Source: an uncultured Clostridia bacterium (GTDB taxonomy: Bacteria > Bacillota > Clostridia > Oscillospirales > Ruminococcaceae). Taken from it: a DNA stretch of 33,333 nucleotides. Both the position numbers and the translations under genes were made by a program. The stretch lies in the NCBI GenBank assembly GCA_944388075.1, contig CALXHI010000008.1, positions 1 to 33,333 of the forward strand. Direction: 5' to 3'. Numbering within the stretch: position 1 is the first letter of the stretch; the number at the start of each line of letters is the position of its first letter. Positions 15,738-25,131 of this stretch are shown one piece after another. The notes beneath the pieces are model-generated. The model had not been told where the DNA came from, made no database searches, and was given only the letters and a program-made list of their open reading frames with translations.

Positions 15738-16961
15738 TTATTTTTCAGCAATGGCTGCGACACCCGGAAGCACCTTGCCCTCAAGGTACTCGAGCGATGC
15801 GCCGCCGCCGGTCGAGATGTGGCTCATCTTATCGGCAAAGCCCAGCTGAATCGCTGCGGTTGCGGAGTCGCCGCCGCCGATGATGGTCGTTGCATCTGCG
15901 CTTGCCAGTGCCTCGCAAACAGCGACCGTGCCCTTCTTCAGGGTCGGGTTCTCGAACACACCCATCGGACCATTCCAAACAACGGTCTTTGCATTGTGTG
16001 CAGCCTCAGCAAACAGTTCTGCGGTCTTCGGACCGATGTCCAGACCCATCTTGTCAGCCGGAATGGCATGAGAATCGCAAACCTCAACAGCGATCTCTGC
16101 ATCAATCGGGTTCGGGAACCCTGCTGCGATTACGGTATCGATCGGAAGCAAAATCTTCTTGCCGAGCTTTTCAGCCTTTGCAAGCATTTCCTTGCAGTAG
16201 TCAATCTTCTCATCATCAACAAGGGACTGACCAATGCTGCCGCCCTGAGCCTTGATGAAGGTATATGCCATACCGCCGCCGATGATCAGCGTATCGCACT
16301 TTTCGAGCAGGTTCGAGATGACATTGAGCTTATCGGCAACCTTTGCACCGCCCAGAATCGCAACGAACGGACGAACCGGATCCTCAACCGCATTGCCGAG
16401 GAACTGGATCTCTTTCTGCATCAGATAGCCAACAGCGGTCTCCTTGACAAACTTGGTCACACCGGCAGTCGAAGCATGGGCACGGTGTGCAGAGCCGAAT
16501 GCGTCCATGACAAACGCTTCGCCATCGACCAGCTCCGCCAGCTCCTTGGAGAACGCCTCGCCGTTCTTGGTTTCCTCTGCACCACGGAAACGGGTATTCT
16601 GAAGCAAAACGATCTCGCCCTCGTTCATTGCGGCCACGGCAGCCTTTGCCTGCTCGCCGACAACGGTATCATCCGCAGCAAAGACAACCTTCACGCCGGA
16701 CAGTAGCTCGCCCAGACGAACCGCAACCGGTGCCAGAGAGAACTTCTCCTCCGGGCCATTCTTCGGCTTGCCCAAGTGAGAGCAGAGCACGAGCTTGCCG
16801 CCGTCTGCCAGCAGCTTCTTGATGGTCGGAAGTGCGGCAACGATACGGTTATCGTTGGTGATCTGACCGTCCTTCATCGGAACGTTGAAGTCGCAACGCA
16901 CCAGAATCTTCTTACCCTTTGCTTGAAGGTCATCCACCGATACCTTATTCAAACCAGCCAT
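15738..16961 (-). CDS. pgk: Phosphoglycerate kinase
   Basis: A 407-residue glycolytic kinase that makes ATP from 1,3-bisphosphoglycerate. VRCDFNVP and CSHLGKPK near the N-terminus bind the phosphoglycerate; [31 protein letters not shown] and [10 protein letters not shown] form the nucleotide half. Length is typical. The start at 16961 follows AAAGGATG. First gene of the operon pgk, TPR-like, tpiA, gpmI, read from a strong promoter 60-90 bases upstream; glyceraldehyde-3-phosphate dehydrogenase is not in this operon. Confidence 0.98.
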   Translation of the reverse strand: MAGLNKVSVDDLQAKGKKILVRCDFNVPMKDGQITNDNRIVAALPTIKKLLADGGKLVLCSHLGKPKNGPEEKFSLAPVAVRLGELLSGVKVVFAADDTVVGEQAKAAVAAMNEGEIVLLQNTRFRGAEETKNGEAFSKELAELVDGEAFVMDAFGSAHRAHASTAGVTKFVKETAVGYLMQKEIQFLGNAVEDPVRPFVAILGGAKVADKLNVISNLLEKCDTLIIGGGMAYTFIKAQGGSIGQSLVDDEKIDYCKEMLAKAEKLGKKILLPIDTVIAAGFPNPIDAEIAVEVCDSHAIPADKMGLDIGPKTAELFAEAAHNAKTVVWNGPMGVFENPTLKKGTVAVCEALASADATTIIGGGDSATAAIQLGFADKMSHISTGGGASLEYLEGKVLPGVAAIAEK

Positions 16962-17022
16962 ATTCGTTACATCCTTTCATGCAGCCAAAAATTCGGTTGT
17001 TACATCTTTCACAACCACATTT

Positions 17023-17051
17023 ATTTTACACCATTTCCTGCCGATTGTCAA
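17023..17051 (-). promoter_or_regulatory. Sigma-A promoter of the pgk operon
   Basis: Minus strand TTGACA (17051-17046), 17 bases, TAAAAT (17028-17023). Leader of about 55 bases. It is divergent from the tmk promoter about 85 bases away. Confidence 0.85.
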
Positions 17052-17134
17052 GGGTTGACAGCATATTTTCATACCATTCTACCTGTTTGATAAATGTTCC
17101 TCCACAGGGATGCCAATTTCTGCACTTGCCGGCA

Positions 17135-17163
17135 TTGACTTTGTGCCCATTTCATGATATAAT
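17135..17163 (+). promoter_or_regulatory. Sigma-A promoter of the tmk gene run
   Basis: TTGACT (17135-17140), 17 bases, TATAAT (17158-17163). Start near 17170; the ATG of tmk is at 17204. Confidence 0.85.
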
Positions 17164-17203
17164 ATTATAATACCGTATAGAATGCGATCAAAAGGAGCAT
17201 CCC

Positions 17204-17884
17204 ATGGATACCGCAAACACAGGAAAACTTTTTGTCATCGAAGGCTTGGACGGCAGTGGAAAATCCACACAGCTGCCATTGGTTTCTGCCGCATTGGCGC
17301 AAGCAGGTCTGTCCAATACTGTCATCAGCTTTCCCAATTACGACAACCCCTCTTCTGCCTTGGTACAGATGTATCTGCAAGGTACATTCGGAACGGATGC
17401 GTCTGCCGTCAACCCCTATGCCGTTTCCTGCTTTTATGCAGTTGATCGCTTTGCAGGATTCCAAACGGAATGGAAATCCCAATATGAAAGCGGTCAAACC
17501 ATTCTCTCCGGCCGCTATGTCACGTCCAATGCCATTTACCAGATGTGCAAGCTGCCCCATGACCAATGGGAAATCTATCTGCAATGGCTGAACGACTTTG
17601 AATACGGAAAATTGGCACTGCCCCGTCCGGACAGGGTTGTATTTCTCGATATGCCCGAAGGAACCGCACAGCGACTGCTCTCCAAACGCTATCAACAGAA
17701 CGAGGACAAAAAAGATATCCATGAACGCAATCTGCAATTCCTCTCGCATTGTCGAGAGGCCGCATTGTTTGCAGCAAAACAGGAGGGCTGGACCGTCATC
17801 TCCTGTACGGAAAACGGTATCCTTCGTACTCCCGAGGATATGACCCAACGCATCGTTGCCGCATTGCTCCAAACCGAATCATAA
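17204..17884 (+). CDS. tmk: Thymidylate kinase (dTMP kinase)
   Basis: A 226-residue P-loop kinase converting dTMP to dTDP. The Walker A motif EGLDGSGKST is at residues 13-22, followed by VDRFA (the DR motif) and SGRYVTSNAIYQ, the substrate-binding segment of the family; PDRVVFLDMP is the second nucleotide-binding strand. It is slightly longer than the usual 205-215 residues. AAAAGGAG before the ATG is a good site. First gene of a long plus-strand run. Confidence 0.93.
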   Translation: MDTANTGKLFVIEGLDGSGKSTQLPLVSAALAQAGLSNTVISFPNYDNPSSALVQMYLQGTFGTDASAVNPYAVSCFYAVDRFAGFQTEWKSQYESGQTILSGRYVTSNAIYQMCKLPHDQWEIYLQWLNDFEYGKLALPRPDRVVFLDMPEGTAQRLLSKRYQQNEDKKDIHERNLQFLSHCREAALFAAKQEGWTVISCTENGILRTPEDMTQRIVAALLQTES

Positions 17885-17910
17885 CGATATCACGAACAGG
17901 AGGTATTCCC

Positions 17911-18456
17911 ATGATCTATGTATTTCTGGCGAACGGCTTTGAAGAATGTGAAGCCATAGCGCCCATCGACTGCCTGCGCAGAGCCGGCAAGGTCGTAAAA
18001 ACCGTCGGCATCGGCGGAAAAACCATCACCGGTGCACACCAAATCCCCGTCATCGCCGATCTCGAGGAACAGGAAGTCGTGCTGGACAAAAATCTGGAAA
18101 TGATCGTCCTGCCCGGCGGAATGCCCGGTACGCTCAATCTCGGCTCGAACGAAACCGTTCAAAACGCCATCCGCTTCTGCACCGAGCAGAACATCTGGAT
18201 CGGGGCGATCTGTGCTGCGCCGACCATTCTCGGTAAGATGGGTTTACTGAAAGGCCGCAAGGCTGTCTGCTATCCGGGCCATGAGGTCGATATGACCGGT
18301 GCAAAGATTTCCCGTGACAATGTCTGCGTGGACGGCAAGATCATCACCGCCAAGGGTGCCGGTGTGGCATTCGACTTCAGTCTTCAGCTTGTGGAAGTGC
18401 TGTACAGCAAAGATGTTCGCAAGCTGCTCGCCGAAAAGATGATTTGCAAAAAATGA
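17911..18456 (+). CDS. DJ-1/PfpI family protein
   Basis: A 181-residue DJ-1/YajL-type protein. The reactive Cys C101 lies in the nucleophile elbow GAICAAP, and the conserved acidic residue near the N-terminus is in NGFEECE. LPGGMPG is the usual family segment. Family members have been assigned glyoxalase, chaperone or redox roles; which applies here is not known. The ATG at 17911 follows CAGGAGG. Its TGA overlaps the ATG of the next gene (ATGA), so translation is coupled. Confidence 0.88.
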   Translation: MIYVFLANGFEECEAIAPIDCLRRAGKVVKTVGIGGKTITGAHQIPVIADLEEQEVVLDKNLEMIVLPGGMPGTLNLGSNETVQNAIRFCTEQNIWIGAICAAPTILGKMGLLKGRKAVCYPGHEVDMTGAKISRDNVCVDGKIITAKGAGVAFDFSLQLVEVLYSKDVRKLLAEKMICKK

Positions 18457-19028
18457 CAATCGCACAGCAAAAAGACCAACTTCGCAGTGCAATGCTTACC
18501 GCACGCCGTGCCATGACGACCCGTGCAGAGGCAGACGAAACGATTGCACAGGCAGTTTGTGTGCATCCATGGTTTCAGGCGGCAAAGCAGGTCTTTGCTT
18601 ATGTTTCCATGCCCCACGAGGTCGGCACGAAGGCATTGCTCCAAGCCGGCTTAGATGCCGGAAAGCAATTGGCACTGCCGGTTTGCAATACCGCCAAGCA
18701 TACGATGATTTTCTACCGCCTACACCATATGCAGGAACTGAAAGCCGGTGCGTACCGCATTCCTGTACCGCCGGTTTCCCCGGAACGCATGGTCACACCC
18801 GATGCCGACACACTGATGCTAGTACCAATGCTGGCATATGATGCCAAGGGCTATCGGCTCGGGGCAGGCGGCGGTTACTATGACCGCTATCTGGCGGCAT
18901 ACCCCAATCTGCACACCATCGGCATTTGCTATGCCAACGGATATGTGAACGCATTGCCCGTCGATACCTATGACCGACCGCTGCAATGCTGTATCACGGA
19001 AACCAAAACGGAGGAATTTTATGGCTGA
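18453..19028 (+). CDS. 5-formyltetrahydrofolate cyclo-ligase
   Basis: A 191-residue enzyme that converts 5-formyl-THF to 5,10-methenyl-THF using ATP, returning a storage/inhibitor folate to the active pool. The C-terminal motif RLGAGGGYYDRYL is diagnostic, with LVPMLAYDAKGYR before it. It starts inside the stop codon of the DJ-1 gene with only a weak site, so it depends on coupling. The end overlaps mltG by eight bases. This gene next to mltG is a common arrangement in Clostridia. Confidence 0.93.
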   Translation: MTIAQQKDQLRSAMLTARRAMTTRAEADETIAQAVCVHPWFQAAKQVFAYVSMPHEVGTKALLQAGLDAGKQLALPVCNTAKHTMIFYRLHHMQELKAGAYRIPVPPVSPERMVTPDADTLMLVPMLAYDAKGYRLGAGGGYYDRYLAAYPNLHTIGICYANGYVNALPVDTYDRPLQCCITETKTEEFYG

Positions 19029-20469
19029 TACCCCAAAATCGGAATTTTCGCCGGATGATATCGACGCACTGCTTGCCGAAATCGAACAAAAACAGCTCAC
19101 CTCGGAGCAGTCTGTGAATTCGACGGATGCAGAATCGGAAGATACCGAACCGCTGTTTGACTCGGAAACCACAGAATCGGATGTCACAGACGAACCCGAT
19201 GACGCAGATGCGGCATCCGAAAACGAAGCTGTCGACTCCGATTCTGCCGAAGAACCGGAGTCTGACTGCGCCCCTGTCCTTGCACCTGCCGATTCGGAGG
19301 ATGCAGAACGCAAACGCCATGCCGCCAAAAAGCGTGTACGTCGCCGCAAACACAAGCGGAAAAAGGGACGCAAGCTCTCCTGCGCACTGATTCTCGTGAC
19401 CTTTATCTTTGCACTTTCAATCACGACTGCTGTCGGTATTCTCGCTGTTGCAAAGGAAATGTTCGGCATCGACAAATCACAGGTGGAGAAAGCCGTTACC
19501 ATTCCTGCCGGCTCGACCACGCAGGATATCGCCCGCATCCTCGAGCGGGAAGGACTGATCAATCTGCCGCAAGTGTTCCGTGTCATCTCCCGTCTGAACG
19601 GCGCAGACAGCGAATATATCGCCGGTGACCATGTCCTCAGCCCGTCTATGAGCTATGAGGCGATGATCGGTGTGCTGACCGACAAGCAAGCCATCGATGC
19701 TCGTGAATATGTCAATATCACCTTCCGGGAAGGCATTACCTTGCAAGATGCTGCCAAGTTGCTGGAGGAAAATGAAGTCTGCTCCGCAAGCGATTTCATC
19801 TTCCACTTCAATGCCGGCGGTCAGGGCTTTGCCTTTGAGGAGCATATCCCGGACAACTCTGCGATGAAGTTCTATCGCATGGAGGGCTACTGCTTCCCCG
19901 ACACCTACCAATTCTATGTCGATGAAGAGCCGGAAATCGTTGTCCAGAAAATCTACGAAAACTTCAACGAGGAAATCACTGCTACCGACTATGCCCGCAT
20001 GGAAGAACTGAACATGACCCTCGATCAGGTCATCACGCTGGCATCCATCGTGCAGGCAGAAGCACCGATTTCAACCTCGATGAAGATGGTGTCATCGGTA
20101 TTCCACAACCGTCTGAACAACAGTGCTGAATTCCCGCTGTTGCAATCCGACCCGACCCGTGTCTATGCCGAAGATGTCATTCAGCCCAATCTCCAGATTT
20201 CCAACCAGCTGATGCTCGATTCGTATAATACCTATGTCGGTCAGGGTCTGCCGCCCGGTGCCATCAATAACCCCGGCAGGGACGCCATCGATGCCGTGCT
20301 GTATCCGGCAAACAGCGAATACTATTTTTTCTGCGCCAATGTGCAAACCGGCGAAATTTTCTACGCTGTGACCAATGCCGAGCATGAGCAAAATCTCGCC
20401 CTGATTCAGCAGCAGCAAGAACAAGCCGCTGCCGGTCTGACCGATGAGGAAGGCAGCAGCAATGAATAA
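19021..20469 (+). CDS. mltG: Endolytic murein transglycosylase MltG
   Basis: A 482-residue membrane enzyme that cuts nascent glycan strands and so ends their polymerisation. Residues 1-95 are a cytoplasmic, very acidic low-complexity region, then a basic patch and one membrane segment (about 118-143), a LysM-like part (IPAGSTTQDIARILERE) and the YceG catalytic domain with LQSDPTRVYA and GLPPGAINNPG. The catalytic-Glu segment reads ASIVQAEA (E347), where most family members have ASIVEKE; E347 aligns with the second Glu, so activity is likely but should be checked. The ATG at 19021 follows CGGAGGA. It overlaps both neighbours, with the next gene starting eight bases before its stop. Confidence 0.92.
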   Translation: MADTPKSEFSPDDIDALLAEIEQKQLTSEQSVNSTDAESEDTEPLFDSETTESDVTDEPDDADAASENEAVDSDSAEEPESDCAPVLAPADSEDAERKRHAAKKRVRRRKHKRKKGRKLSCALILVTFIFALSITTAVGILAVAKEMFGIDKSQVEKAVTIPAGSTTQDIARILEREGLINLPQVFRVISRLNGADSEYIAGDHVLSPSMSYEAMIGVLTDKQAIDAREYVNITFREGITLQDAAKLLEENEVCSASDFIFHFNAGGQGFAFEEHIPDNSAMKFYRMEGYCFPDTYQFYVDEEPEIVVQKIYENFNEEITATDYARMEELNMTLDQVITLASIVQAEAPISTSMKMVSSVFHNRLNNSAEFPLLQSDPTRVYAEDVIQPNLQISNQLMLDSYNTYVGQGLPPGAINNPGRDAIDAVLYPANSEYYFFCANVQTGEIFYAVTNAEHEQNLALIQQQQEQAAAGLTDEEGSSNE

Positions 20470-21685
20470 GCCGGAACTGCTCGTACCTGCCGGTGATATG
20501 GAATGTCTGGATGCCGCACTCCGCTATGGTGCCGATGCGGTCTATCTGGCAGCCAAATCCTATGGTATGCGTGCTGCCGCCAAGAACTTTGATTTCGATG
20601 CGCTGGCACAGGCTGTCCAACGGGCGCACGCCCAACATGTCAAGGTCTACCTCACCGCCAACACTTTGCCCCGCTGCAAAGAAATGGACGCATTTCCATC
20701 TTTTCTGCGTGATGCAGCAGCATGCGGCATTGATGCGGTGATTGCGGCAGATCTCGGTGTCATCACAACCGTTCGGCGAGAATGTCCGAATTTAGCGGTA
20801 CACGCCTCGACCCAAACCGGTATCGTCAATCACGCAACTGCCAACGCCCTTTGGGATATGGGCGTGAAGCGTGTGGTATTGGCACGAGAGCTGTCTTTGA
20901 CGGAAATTGCGGAGCTGCGTGCCAAAACCAATCCTGCACTTGAACTGGAAGCCTTTGTACACGGTGCGATGTGTATGAGCATATCCGGACGCTGCCTGCT
21001 GTCGGAATATCTGACCGGCAGAGATGCCAACCGTGGTGCCTGTGCGCAGTCCTGCCGTTGGAATTATCGTCTGGTCGAGGAAAAACGCCCCGGACAATAC
21101 TTCCCCATCGGTGAGGACGAAACCGGCAGCTATATCCTCAACGCCAAGGATCTCTGCATACTGCCCTATCTCGATCAGCTCTATGCCGCTGGCGTGACCT
21201 CGTTTAAGATTGAGGGGCGTGCCAAGGCATTCTACTATGTGGCAGGCGTTGCCAATGCTTACCGCATGGCGATTGACGCATTGTTCGCCGAGCCGCCGCA
21301 GCCGATTCCCGATTGGGTGTTGGAAGAGTTAGAAACCGTAAGCCACCGCCCCTATTCCACCGGATTTTTCTTCGGGCAGCCCCAAAGCAGCATTCACCAT
21401 GCCGAAAACAGCTATATCCGCAGCTATGGCGTGGTCGGTGTCGCACAGGAATGGCGTGACGGCAGACTCTATGTACAGCAGCGCAACCGCTTTTTCGAGG
21501 GCGATGTCATTGAGCTGTTTTTGCCGAAGCAAAAGCCGATCGTGCTGACGGTATCCGACCTGCAAAATGCCGATAGCAAACCCATCGAATCGGCAAATCA
21601 TGCGATGATGGACTGTTCCCTGCGCTGCGAGATTCCCGTCCCTGCGGATACCATCTTACGCAAGCGACTGTCTGAAACGATATGA
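20462..21685 (+). CDS. Peptidase U32 family protein, TrhP-like tRNA hydroxylation
   Basis: A 407-residue U32 protein. It has the family start LLVPAGDMECLDAAL and the signature EAFVHGAMCMSISGRCLLSEY, with the cysteine cluster continuing in NRGACAQSCRW. In B. subtilis the U32 proteins YrrN/YrrO (TrhP1/2) lie downstream of yrrL (mltG) and are needed for prephenate-dependent 5-hydroxyuridine at tRNA position 34; the same neighbour here supports that role. Despite the family name it is probably not a peptidase. The ATG at 20462 overlaps the end of mltG and follows GAGGAAGG. Confidence 0.88.
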   Translation: MNKPELLVPAGDMECLDAALRYGADAVYLAAKSYGMRAAAKNFDFDALAQAVQRAHAQHVKVYLTANTLPRCKEMDAFPSFLRDAAACGIDAVIAADLGVITTVRRECPNLAVHASTQTGIVNHATANALWDMGVKRVVLARELSLTEIAELRAKTNPALELEAFVHGAMCMSISGRCLLSEYLTGRDANRGACAQSCRWNYRLVEEKRPGQYFPIGEDETGSYILNAKDLCILPYLDQLYAAGVTSFKIEGRAKAFYYVAGVANAYRMAIDALFAEPPQPIPDWVLEELETVSHRPYSTGFFFGQPQSSIHHAENSYIRSYGVVGVAQEWRDGRLYVQQRNRFFEGDVIELFLPKQKPIVLTVSDLQNADSKPIESANHAMMDCSLRCEIPVPADTILRKRLSETI

Positions 21686-21721
21686 TACGGCGGTATGTTA
21701 CCGCACGAAAGGATTGCGATT

Positions 21722-23587
21722 ATGTTATTTGACCGCATCGAACCTCTGCTCCAAACGATTCAAAAGCCGGCTCGTTATATCGGCGGCGAGCCGGGCAGCA
21801 TTATGAAAGATAAAACGCAGATCAAAGCCCGATTTGCGTTTTGCTTTCCCGACAAATACGATGTCGGCATGAGCCATCTCGGCATGAAGATTCTCTATTC
21901 CATCATCAACCGCCGTCCGGAATATTGGTGTGAACGGGTCTTTGCACCCGATACCGATTTCGAGCAAGCCATGCGAGAGAATCATCTGCCGCTCTATGCC
22001 CTCGAATCACTCGAGCCGATTCGGGATTTCGATTTCATCGGCTTTACCCTGCAATATGAGCTTTGCTATACCAATATCCTCAATATGCTCGATTTGGCAG
22101 GTGTACCGCTTTTGCAATCAGAACGAGGCGAATCGCTTGCCCCAATTGTCTGTGCCGGCGGCTCTTGCGCCTGCAATGCCGAACCGATTGCGGATTTCTT
22201 TGACCTATTCTTCCTCGGAGACGGCGAAGAACTGAACCTTGAGGTCATGGATTTGTATGTCAAAATGAAGGAACAGGGTGCAACACGCAGCGAATTTCTG
22301 CGTACTGCCGCCCAAATCGAAGGCGTTTACGTGCCGTCGCTCTATGACGTAACCTATCACGAAGACGGCACGATCGCAGCCGTGACACCCAAAGACAATG
22401 CTCCTGCCAAAGTCCGCAAACGCATTGTCGCAGACATGGATGCCGCAGAAGTGCCTGAGGAATTTGTTGTGCCGTTCTCCGAAATCGTCCATGACCGTGC
22501 GGTGACAGAAGTCTTGCGTGGCTGTATTCGGGGCTGCCGATTCTGTCAGGCGGGATTCCTTTATCGGCCGTTCCGGGAAAAGTCGCCGGAGATCATCTGC
22601 AAACAGGCAAAGACGCTCTGTGAACGCACCGGCTATGAGGAGCTGTCGCTCTGTTCGCTCTCCACATCCGATCACTCTCGCATCGAGGAGATGATGGACG
22701 GTCTGCTGACCTTCACCGAGCAAGCTCACATCAACCTCAGTCTGCCATCTCTGCGTGTGGACAACTTCAGTCATGCGTTGATGAACCGCATTCGCCGTGT
22801 GCGCAGCAGCGGTCTGACCTTTGCGCCGGAAGCCGGTACGCAGCGTCTGCGAGATGTCATCAACAAAAATGTCACCGAAGAGGAGCTGCTCCGCACCTGC
22901 GGCATTGCATTCCGTGGCGGGCAATCCTCCGTCAAGCTCTATTTCATGCTGGGGCTGCCGACCGAAACCGATGATGATATCCGTGGCATTGTCGAGCTGG
23001 CTCAGAAGGTTGTCGATTCGTACTATCAAATGGACGAGCAGCTCAAGGGCAAGGGCATTCAGATTTCCATCAGCGTGGCGACCTTTGTACCCAAGCCCTT
23101 TACACCGTTCCAATTCCATCCGCAGGATACCCGAGAACAGATTGCCCATAAGCAGAAAATTCTCGAGGAAACCGTTGCCGGACACAAGCGCATCCGTGCC
23201 AGCTGGCATCCGCCGGATACGAGTATTCTTGAGGCGGTATTGGCACGGGGTGATCGCCGACTCTCTGCCGTCATTCTCGAGGCATGGAAACAGGGCTGCC
23301 TGTTCGACGCCTGGTCGGAGCATTTCGATTTCGCAAAATGGCAGGTGGCATTCGATGCCGTCGGGCTTTCTCCGGAATGGTATGCCAACCGGGAACGCAG
23401 CTATGACGAGATTCTGCCTTGGGATCACATCGACTACTACATCGACAAGACATTCCTCATTCGGGAAAACGAGAAAGCCAAGCAAGCCCAAACCACACCG
23501 CATTGTCGGCAGCATTGCTCTGCCTGCGGTGTCACTAAGGTAACCGGAAAGCCCTGCTTTCCCTTTGAAAAGGAGGCGGCAACATGA
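21722..23587 (+). CDS. TIGR03960 family B12-binding-domain radical SAM protein
   Basis: A 621-residue protein. The N-terminal part (about residues 20-190) resembles a B12-binding domain (FPDKYDVGMSHLGMKIL), and the radical SAM cluster is C268-IRG-C272-RF-C275. FAPEAGTQRLRDVINK and YFMLGLPTETDDD are typical of the SAM barrel. A C-terminal cysteine cluster CRQHCSACG follows. It is always paired with a TIGR03936 protein, as here; the reaction is not established. The ATG at 21722 follows GAAAGGATT. Its last four bases overlap the next start (ATGA). Confidence 0.92.
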   Translation: MLFDRIEPLLQTIQKPARYIGGEPGSIMKDKTQIKARFAFCFPDKYDVGMSHLGMKILYSIINRRPEYWCERVFAPDTDFEQAMRENHLPLYALESLEPIRDFDFIGFTLQYELCYTNILNMLDLAGVPLLQSERGESLAPIVCAGGSCACNAEPIADFFDLFFLGDGEELNLEVMDLYVKMKEQGATRSEFLRTAAQIEGVYVPSLYDVTYHEDGTIAAVTPKDNAPAKVRKRIVADMDAAEVPEEFVVPFSEIVHDRAVTEVLRGCIRGCRFCQAGFLYRPFREKSPEIICKQAKTLCERTGYEELSLCSLSTSDHSRIEEMMDGLLTFTEQAHINLSLPSLRVDNFSHALMNRIRRVRSSGLTFAPEAGTQRLRDVINKNVTEEELLRTCGIAFRGGQSSVKLYFMLGLPTETDDDIRGIVELAQKVVDSYYQMDEQLKGKGIQISISVATFVPKPFTPFQFHPQDTREQIAHKQKILEETVAGHKRIRASWHPPDTSILEAVLARGDRRLSAVILEAWKQGCLFDAWSEHFDFAKWQVAFDAVGLSPEWYANRERSYDEILPWDHIDYYIDKTFLIRENEKAKQAQTTPHCRQHCSACGVTKVTGKPCFPFEKEAAT

Positions 23588-24252
23588 TTCCGGTACGCGC
23601 AACCTTTGAAAAATGCCGTCGTGCAAAATATATCTCGCACCTCGATTTGATGCGCTGTATGCAGCGTGCATTTCGCCGTGCGGAGGTGCCGATTTGGTAT
23701 ACCGAGGGCTTCAATCCCCATGCGTATCTGATGTTTCCGCTGGCATTGTCTCTCGGCTATGAGAGCAGCTGTGAGTGCATGGATTTCCGTCTGGACGGCG
23801 ATATGTCCATGGAAGAAAGTATGGAGCGGCTTAACCGTGTCCTGCCTGCCGACTTGCAAATTCTGCGAGTTGCAGAGCCGATTCACAAGCATACCGATAT
23901 CGCCTTTGCCGATTATCAGATCTGCTTGGACGGTGACGATGCAGCGGCACTGCGTGCGGCATGGGAGGCATTCTATGCACAGCCGGAAATTCCCACAGAA
24001 AAGAAAACCAAACGAGGCACAACTTCCGTTGACCTCAAGCAGCAGATTGTGCTCTCCTGCGTACAGACCGTAGAACAAGGACTGGTTTTGCAGCTGCGCA
24101 CACCGGCCGGTACTTCAGTCAATGTCAACCCGTCCTTGCTGGTCGATGCGTTTCGCAATCACCTGACCACACAAACACCACCGCTCGCATTGGGCATGGT
24201 ACACGCTGCTCGTACAGCAATTCTCTGTGCAGACGGTACACCCTTTGTATAA
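23584..24252 (+). CDS. TIGR03936 family (DUF2344) radical-SAM-linked protein
   Basis: A 222-residue protein recognised by ATFEKCRRAKYISHLDLMRC and TEGFNPHAYLMFPLALSLGYES. In many species this domain is fused to, or directly follows, the TIGR03960 radical SAM protein, so the two very likely act together. In many Firmicutes the RNase G and rplU-rpmA genes come next; here a terminator follows instead. The start overlaps the previous stop and has a strong AAAAGGAGG site. Confidence 0.9.
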   Translation: MIPVRATFEKCRRAKYISHLDLMRCMQRAFRRAEVPIWYTEGFNPHAYLMFPLALSLGYESSCECMDFRLDGDMSMEESMERLNRVLPADLQILRVAEPIHKHTDIAFADYQICLDGDDAAALRAAWEAFYAQPEIPTEKKTKRGTTSVDLKQQIVLSCVQTVEQGLVLQLRTPAGTSVNVNPSLLVDAFRNHLTTQTPPLALGMVHAARTAILCADGTPFV

Positions 24253-24265
24253 TCAATATCACAAA

Positions 24266-24300
24266 AACAGGCGATACCCTCAACTTGGGTATCGCCTGTT
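24266..24300. terminator. Bidirectional terminator after the TIGR03936 gene
   Basis: A perfect 14-bp stem (24266-24279 with 24287-24300) and a 7-base loop. On the minus strand it is followed by a T-run, so it serves best for the lipoprotein gene that ends at 24304. Confidence 0.85.
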
Positions 24301-24303
24301 CGG

Positions 24304-25026
24304 TTATCGCAGCGATGCGGCTGTAACTGTGATGGTATTGTAGCCGTTTGCCGACATATGAATATGCAATTCGGAAATCGTGAAGGTCACAGCCTTGGTA
24401 TATTCGGCTGTGACCGGTGAATCATCGAGCTTGAGCATCTCATACACCTCGTCCTGATTCTCCACCATGTAGTAGCCATGCTCTCTCGTATCTTTGGTCA
24501 CCCGTGGGAATAACGCCAAATTGTCCACACGCAGATACAGCCCGTTCGGATAGTCCGCATGAGTCGCAGGCAGCACTGTGATAATGCCGTTGACCTCCAG
24601 ACCGCCGCTGTACGCAAAATCCGCATACAGCTCCGACACCGTTTCTCCGCTGACGATGCCGTCAAACGATTGGAGTGTCCAGTCCAGATAGGTATCTCCT
24701 GCTGTCAGCGGTTCGCCGTAGCCATCCTTGCTGTCCACCGGCACAATATCCAATCCTCGTTCACTCCACAGCAGCTTGGTATCATCGTCCACTGCATTGG
24801 GGTTGGTCGCAAGTGGTTCTGTGGACTGCGTACTTGCGGTTGTTGCAGTTGTCGTTTCCGTAGTGGTTGTTTTGGTGGTTGTTTTAGTCGTCGTTGTTTT
24901 GGCTGTTGTTGTCGTTGCTTTCGTTGTGGTTGTGGACTGCTCCGCTTGGGATGAGCCATCTGCCTTCTGACATCCCGTCAAGCAAAGCAGCATGGCAAGC
25001 AAACATGCCCCATGCCGTTTTCGCAT
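24304..25026 (-). CDS. Thr-rich-linker lipoprotein of unknown function
   Basis: A 240-residue predicted lipoprotein. The signal peptide ends in L16-T-G-C19, a lipobox, so Cys19 should be lipidated and the protein held on the outer face of the membrane. Residues 31-69 are a linker with 26 threonines, of the kind that is O-glycosylated or extended in ruminococcal surface proteins; a globular domain of about 165 residues follows, with no motif I recognise. The ATG at 25026 follows AAGGAGGGAG. It is monocistronic and divergent from the HtrA-type gene. Confidence 0.8.
   Translation of the reverse strand: MRKRHGACLLAMLLCLTGCQKADGSSQAEQSTTTTKATTTTAKTTTTKTTTKTTTTETTTATTASTQSTEPLATNPNAVDDDTKLLWSERGLDIVPVDSKDGYGEPLTAGDTYLDWTLQSFDGIVSGETVSELYADFAYSGGLEVNGIITVLPATHADYPNGLYLRVDNLALFPRVTKDTREHGYYMVENQDEVYEMLKLDDSPVTAEYTKAVTFTISELHIHMSANGYNTITVTAASLR
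24820..24936 (-). repeat. Thr-codon low-complexity tract in the lipoprotein gene
   Basis: Encodes residues 31-69, mostly runs of three or four Thr broken by Lys, Ala or Glu. Mixed ACA/ACN codons show it is kept at protein level rather than a pure DNA microsatellite. Confidence 0.8.
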
Positions 25027-25078
25027 CGTGCTCCCTCCTTCTAATTTCACTGCGATCTATGTGCCGGACTTCTCATTT

Positions 25079-25107
25079 ATCATAACACATCTTGCCACAA
25101 AACGCAA
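25079..25107 (-). promoter_or_regulatory. Promoter of the lipoprotein gene
   Basis: Minus strand TTGCGT (25107-25102), 17 bases, TATGAT (25084-25079) preceded by TGT (extended -10). Confidence 0.7.
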
Positions 25108-25131
25108 GTTTTTCTTTGGTTCGTTACAATT

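Noticed and set aside
22205..23671. 488-codon minus-strand open frame
   Set aside because: Shadow of the radical SAM gene, whose cysteine cluster and partner gene are on the plus strand.
24820..24936. CRISPR or tandem-repeat array
   Set aside because: It is an in-frame Thr linker with no regular repeat and spacer pattern.
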